This document shows positions 14,537 to 17,558 of a DNA stretch of 17,558 nt, in pieces. The notes beneath the pieces are model-generated. The model was not told where the DNA came from. It made no database searches and saw only the letters and a program-made list of their open reading frames with translations. A program made the translations under genes and the position numbers. Position 1 is the stretch's first letter. The number at the start of each line of letters is the position of its first letter. The stretch is from contig HF988056.1 in the NCBI GenBank assembly GCA_000434635.1, positions 1 to 17,558 of the forward strand. Direction: 5' to 3'. Source of the DNA: Firmicutes bacterium CAG:110. GTDB lineage: Bacteria; Bacillota; Clostridia; Oscillospirales; Oscillospiraceae.

Positions 14537-15389
14537 AAGAAATAGTATCATCTTTACCGTCTCCAAAGCCGTAGCGGAAGCACACGGCGTTGGTGGGACA
14601 GGCACGGATACACATTCCGCAGCGGATGCATTCGGCGTGGTTGGGCGTTTTCGTCACATCCACATCCATTTTGCAGGCTCTGGCACATTTCCCGCAGGAG
14701 ACGCACTTATTCTTATCCACCTTCATCTGGAAGAGGGACACCCGGTTGAACAGCGCGTAAAATGCGCCAAGCGGACACAGCCACTTGCAGAACGGTCGGT
14801 AGAACAGTACGCTCAGCGCAATCACCGACAGCAGGATGCTGAATTTCCATGTAAACAGCTTGCCCAGCGCCGCCCGGATGCCGGAATTGGCAAGGGACAG
14901 CGGGATGGCTCCCTCCAGCACTCCCTGGGGGCAGAGGTACTTGCAGAAGAACGGATCCCCCATGCCAACGTCGTTCACAAGAAACGCCGGCAGCAGGAAA
15001 ACCATCACCAGCAAAACGGCGTATTTCAGGTACGTCAGCGGCTTGAGCTTCTTTGTGGAGAGCTTCTTCGTTGGGATTTTATGCAGCAGCTCCTGAAACC
15101 AGCCGAAGGGGCACAGAAAGCCGCAGATAAAGCGTCCCAGCAAAACGCCAAGCAAAATGAGAAATCCTGTGATATAATAGGAAAAGCGGAACTTGGAAGA
15201 CCCCACCACCGCCTGAAACGCCCCGATGGGGCAGGCCCCGGAGGCCGCCGGACAGGAGTAGCAGTTCAGCCCCGGCACACAGATGGTTTTCCCCGCGCCC
15301 TGATACAGCCCGCCCTTGAGAAAGTTCGGCAGATGCAGGTTGGTCAGCAGCGTCGCCCCCGCCTGGATCCAGCCCCGGAGGCGGGACAT
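14535..15389 (-). CDS. NapH-like membrane 4Fe-4S polyferredoxin
   Basis: Membrane electron carrier, probably moving electrons between a cytoplasmic donor and an extracytoplasmic acceptor. With the ATG at 15389 the product has 284 aa. Visible are an N-terminal Cys cluster (CVPGLNCYSCPAASGACPIG), hydrophobic spans interrupted by CxxxCP motifs (FICGFLCPFGWFQELL, KYLCPQGVLEG, FCKWLCPLGAFYALF), and a C-terminal ferredoxin domain with two classical clusters: CVSCGKCARAC and CIRCGMCIRACP. This is the NapH/polyferredoxin layout. An in-frame GTG at 15431 overlaps the upstream mini-protein gene by 17 nt but has no properly spaced ribosome binding site; 15389 fits the conserved MSRLRGWIQAG start but its own Shine-Dalgarno is also weak, so translation may be coupled to the mini-protein. 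The stop codon lies inside a hairpin. Partners are probably the CXXC mini-protein and the thioredoxin-like lipoprotein. Confidence 0.9.
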   Translation of the reverse strand: MSRLRGWIQAGATLLTNLHLPNFLKGGLYQGAGKTICVPGLNCYSCPAASGACPIGAFQAVVGSSKFRFSYYITGFLILLGVLLGRFICGFLCPFGWFQELLHKIPTKKLSTKKLKPLTYLKYAVLLVMVFLLPAFLVNDVGMGDPFFCKYLCPQGVLEGAIPLSLANSGIRAALGKLFTWKFSILLSVIALSVLFYRPFCKWLCPLGAFYALFNRVSLFQMKVDKNKCVSCGKCARACKMDVDVTKTPNHAECIRCGMCIRACPTNAVCFRYGFGDGKDDTIS

Positions 15390-15414
15390 GGCCTGTGAAA
15401 CGCCTGAAAACTTT

Positions 15415-15561
15415 TTACCCAATGCCCACACACTCCAGACACAATTTGATTGCCTTGCTCAGCACCGTCTCCGCCTCGCCCCGCCATACGCCGAAGCACA
15501 CCATGGCGATTCCGGCGATCAGCAGCACGGCCTGCGCCGCCGCCTTTTTTCCGTGGCTCAT
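15415..15561 (-). CDS. CD1871A family CXXC motif-containing mini-protein
   Basis: A 48-aa single-span membrane protein: basic MSHGKK, a hydrophobic helix at about residues 7-26 with Cys22, then a charged stretch and the tail SKAIKLCLECVGIG carrying CLEC (Cys41 and Cys44). The conserved AIKLCLECxGIG ending matches the small clostridial family annotated as CD1871A-like CXXC proteins; I recognise it from memory, and its biochemical role is not established to my knowledge. The ATG at 15561 is preceded by AAAGGGTGAT. The TAA is 25 nt before the preferred polyferredoxin start, so the two genes are an operon pair. A role as a membrane thiol carrier or assembly factor for the polyferredoxin is plausible. 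Confidence 0.82.
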   Translation of the reverse strand: MSHGKKAAAQAVLLIAGIAMVCFGVWRGEAETVLSKAIKLCLECVGIG

Positions 15562-15591
15562 GTTTCATCACCCTTTCTGTTTTCTGCCACC

Positions 15592-15597
15592 ATCATA
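15592..15597 (-). promoter_or_regulatory. -10 element of the mini-protein/polyferredoxin promoter
   Basis: On the minus strand TATGAT lies 31 bp before the mini-protein ATG. The place where a -35 would be (15615-15620, CGAGGA) does not match consensus, which suggests dependence on an activator. The half-site GTTAA at 15620-15624 touches this zone. Confidence 0.5.
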
Positions 15598-15619
15598 GCG
15601 CAGGAGAGGTAAAGTCCTC

Positions 15620-15639
15620 GTTAAGAACGAAAAATTAAC
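15620..15639. promoter_or_regulatory. Candidate shared operator in the divergent region
   Basis: GTTAA (15620-15624) and TTAAC (15635-15639) form an inverted repeat with a 10-bp spacer. One half abuts the -35 zone of the minus-strand promoter, the other overlaps the -35 zone of the plus-strand promoter; neither promoter has a good -35. The adjacent response regulator is the obvious candidate ligand. Confidence 0.45.
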
Positions 15640-15657
15640 ACAAACCTTATTTGCTTT

Positions 15658-15666
15658 TGCTATAAT
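15658..15666 (+). promoter_or_regulatory. Extended -10 promoter of the two-component operon
   Basis: TGCTATAAT is a perfect extended -10 (hexamer 15661-15666). No acceptable -35 lies at 17 bp; TTAACA at 15635-15640 is 20 bp away. Start expected near 15673, 28 nt before the response regulator ATG. Confidence 0.75.
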
Positions 15667-15700
15667 GACACACAACAGGAAATACAAAGGAGGGACTTTC

Positions 15701-16378
15701 ATGCATCTTTTGGTAGTTGAGGACGAACGCGCCCTGTGCGAGACCATCGTCCGCAGCCTGCGGCGGCTGGCCTACAGCGTGGACTACTGTTACGACGGGG
15801 ATAAGGCGCTGGAGCTGCTGGGCGTGGAACGCTACGATCTGGTGCTTCTTGATTTGAATCTGCCGGGGAAGGACGGCATGACGGTGCTGCGCACCCTGCG
15901 GCAGACCGACCGGGAGACAAAGGTACTGATCCTCTCCGCCCGCAGCGAGGTGGAGGACAAGGTGGAGGGGCTGGACGCGGGCGCCAACGATTATCTGGCA
16001 AAGCCTTTTCATTTGGCCGAGCTGGAGGCCCGCATTCGCAGCCTGACCCTGCGGCAGTTCACCCAGCAGGATGTGCTATTGACCTGCGGAGGCCTGGCCT
16101 TCGACACCCGCTCCCGTACCGCCTGCGTCAACGGGCAGACCCTGACGCTGACCCGCAAGGAGACGGGGATTCTGGAATATCTGATGGTGCATCAGGGACG
16201 GCCGGTGAGCCAGGAGGAGCTGATAGACCATGTCTGGGACAACAGCGTAGACAGCTTCAGCAACTCCATCCGGGTACATATTTCCGCCCTGCGGAAAAAG
16301 CTCCGCGCCGCTCTGGGCTACGATCCCATCCGCAACCGCATCGGCGAGGGCTATCTGATGGGGGGCAATGAAGAATGA
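15701..16378 (+). CDS. OmpR/PhoB-family response regulator
   Basis: DNA-binding output of the two-component system. The 225-aa product has a receiver domain at about 1-115 with the acidic pair Glu7/Asp8 (VVEDE), phospho-acceptor Asp51 in LVLLDLNLPGKDG, Ser79 and Lys101 in LAKPF. A winged-helix effector domain covers about 125-223, with LTRKETGILEYLMVHQGRPVS, the recognition-helix region SFSNSIRVHISALRKKL and the terminal IGEGYLM hairpin. The ATG at 15701 has AAAGGAGGG at 15686-15694; an in-frame codon at 15665 lies upstream of that site and inside the promoter. It overlaps the kinase gene by four bases (ATGA). Divergent position suggests it controls the mini-protein/polyferredoxin genes and its own operon. 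The stimulus is unknown. Confidence 0.96.
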   Translation: MHLLVVEDERALCETIVRSLRRLAYSVDYCYDGDKALELLGVERYDLVLLDLNLPGKDGMTVLRTLRQTDRETKVLILSARSEVEDKVEGLDAGANDYLAKPFHLAELEARIRSLTLRQFTQQDVLLTCGGLAFDTRSRTACVNGQTLTLTRKETGILEYLMVHQGRPVSQEELIDHVWDNSVDSFSNSIRVHISALRKKLRAALGYDPIRNRIGEGYLMGGNEE

Positions 16379-17526
16379 AGCGGATCTCTTTACAGTGGCG
16401 TATCACGCTGATGACCGTTCTGCTCATCGGCGTCACCTGCGTGGCTATGAATCTGCTGCTCTGTTCCTCCGGCGTGTACTATATGGACACAATCGCGGAC
16501 ACGTTGCAGGGCAGCGGCAATGTGCTTCCGAATGAGGAAAGCATGGCGAGCTTTGATCCGCAGCTCATAGCGCCCGATGGAGATCTGACGATTGTTGTCA
16601 ATGGCGCGCAGGGACGCTTTCGCACCACCAACTGGTACATCACGGCCGTGGTGACGCTGCTCAGCGGCATTCTTGCCTACTTCATCAGCGGCCACGCCCT
16701 CAAGCCCCTGCGCAGCTTTGCCTCGCAGGTGGAAAAGGTGCAGCTGAACAACCTGGCGGATATGAAGATCGATGAAGCTGTGCTTCCGGAGTTTGCGCAG
16801 CTCAGCCGCTCCTTCAATCAGATGCTGGAGCGGCTGAACGCAGCCTTTGCCGCCCAGCGGCAGTTCACCGGCAACGCCGCCCACGAGCTGCGCACGCCGC
16901 TGGCGCTGATGCAGGCGCAGCTGGAGCTGTTTTCCGCAGAGCATCCCGACGTGCGGCCGGAGACGGCGGAGTTTCTCGCCCTTCTGCGGGAGCAGACGGA
17001 GCGGCTGACCCGGATGACCAAGACTCTGCTGGAGATGAGCAATCTGCGGCAGGTGGCGCGGAACGAGCGGATTCAGCTCGCTCCCATGATTGAGGAGATC
17101 TTCACGGATCTCGCGCCGCTGGCGGAAAAGCGCGGCGTCACGCTGACGGCGGAGGGCGACGGCGTTATGACCGGCAGCGACGCGCTGATCTACCGCCTGG
17201 TCTTCAACCTGGCTGAGAATGCCATCAAGTACAACCATTCCGGCGGCTCGGTGCGGGTTTCTGTCGCGCAGGAGCCGAAAAAGCTCCTTCTCCGCGTCTT
17301 CGACACCGGCTGCGGCATCCCGGAGGTGTATCAGCGCAGTATCTTCCAGCCCTTCTTCCGGGTGGACAAGTCTCGCAGCCGGGAATACGGTGGCGCAGGA
17401 CTGGGACTCTCGCTGGTATGGGAGATCGCCGACCTCCACGGCGGCTCCGTTTGGGTAGAGAAAAGTTCGGAGAAGGGCACTACCATTGCGGTGGGGTTGC
17501 CAACGCAACAATCAACGATGCCCTAA
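16375..17526 (+). CDS. HAMP-containing sensor histidine kinase
   Basis: Membrane kinase partner of the upstream regulator; 383 aa. The first membrane span is at about residues 9-30, a short extracytoplasmic segment of about 55 residues follows with no cysteine and no recognisable sensor fold, and the second span is at about 87-105. Then come a HAMP linker (ALKPLRSFASQVEKV onward), a HisKA domain with phospho-acceptor His170 in NAAHELRTPLALM, and the ATPase domain with N box NLAENAIKYN, G1 VFDTGCGIPE, F box IFQPFFRVDK and G2 GGAGLGLSLVWEIADLHGGS. All catalytic motifs are intact. The ATG at 16375 overlaps the regulator stop as ATGA, implying translational coupling. The small sensor loop suggests that the signal is sensed in the membrane or through a partner protein rather than by a large ligand-binding domain. 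Only 32 bp of sequence follow the stop, with nothing recognisable. Confidence 0.96.
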   Translation: MKRISLQWRITLMTVLLIGVTCVAMNLLLCSSGVYYMDTIADTLQGSGNVLPNEESMASFDPQLIAPDGDLTIVVNGAQGRFRTTNWYITAVVTLLSGILAYFISGHALKPLRSFASQVEKVQLNNLADMKIDEAVLPEFAQLSRSFNQMLERLNAAFAAQRQFTGNAAHELRTPLALMQAQLELFSAEHPDVRPETAEFLALLREQTERLTRMTKTLLEMSNLRQVARNERIQLAPMIEEIFTDLAPLAEKRGVTLTAEGDGVMTGSDALIYRLVFNLAENAIKYNHSGGSVRVSVAQEPKKLLLRVFDTGCGIPEVYQRSIFQPFFRVDKSRSREYGGAGLGLSLVWEIADLHGGSVWVEKSSEKGTTIAVGLPTQQSTMP

Positions 17527-17558
17527 AACCCTTTTATCCGTTTTTCACCGCTTCGCTT

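Noticed and set aside
1..17558. CRISPR arrays, tRNA or rRNA genes, phage or transposase genes
   Set aside because: None seen: no regularly spaced long direct repeats, no tRNA-like cloverleaf noticed and no recombinase or transposase motifs.

Overview
The window is a GC-rich stretch of bacterial chromosome. Gene content and sequence type point to a Gram-positive anaerobe of the class Clostridia, probably an Oscillospiraceae-like gut bacterium: a HrcA/CIRCE-controlled dnaK operon, a DnaK without the N-terminal insertion seen in Gram-negative homologues, lipoprotein-type solute-binding proteins, strong AGGAGG ribosome binding sites and a CD1871A-type CXXC mini-protein. The taxonomic call is an inference; no rRNA or tRNA gene was seen.

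Region 1 (1-6224, minus strand) is a tightly packed cell-envelope operon in transcription order: U32 peptidase/RNA hydroxylase-type protein, maf, mreC, mreD, then a class B PBP2 that runs off the left edge. maf/mreC overlap as ATGA, mreD/PBP2 overlap by 13 nt, and the mreD ribosome binding site overlaps the mreC stop. mreB is not present here.

Region 2 (about 6270-10105, plus strand) is the class I heat-shock operon hrcA-grpE-dnaK. It has a textbook vegetative promoter followed immediately by a perfect CIRCE operator. dnaJ is absent downstream. The divergent intergenic region with region 1 holds TTCAA repeats at 11-bp spacing beside both promoters. A long hairpin lies between hrcA and grpE.

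Region 3 (10188-12475, minus strand) is an orphan family 5 solute-binding lipoprotein, convergent with dnaK. It has its own strong promoter and a 5' UTR able to pair with its ribosome binding site. The following 529 bp are non-coding and contain a terminator and a 67-bp AT-rich palindromic element.

Region 4 (12877-17526) looks like a redox module. On the minus strand are a 48-aa CXXC mini-protein, a NapH-like membrane polyferredoxin, tadA and a thioredoxin-fold lipoprotein with a Met/Asp-rich linker. On the plus strand, divergently, is an OmpR-family response regulator/histidine kinase pair. The 139-bp divergent intergenic region has a GTTAA-N10-TTAAC inverted repeat touching the -35 zone of both promoters. 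The likely reading is that the two-component system controls itself and the membrane redox genes, which would pass electrons across the membrane to the thioredoxin-like lipoprotein. A run of six near-contiguous hairpins (143 bp) sits between the polyferredoxin gene and tadA. The redox module and this hairpin array are the most interesting parts of the window.
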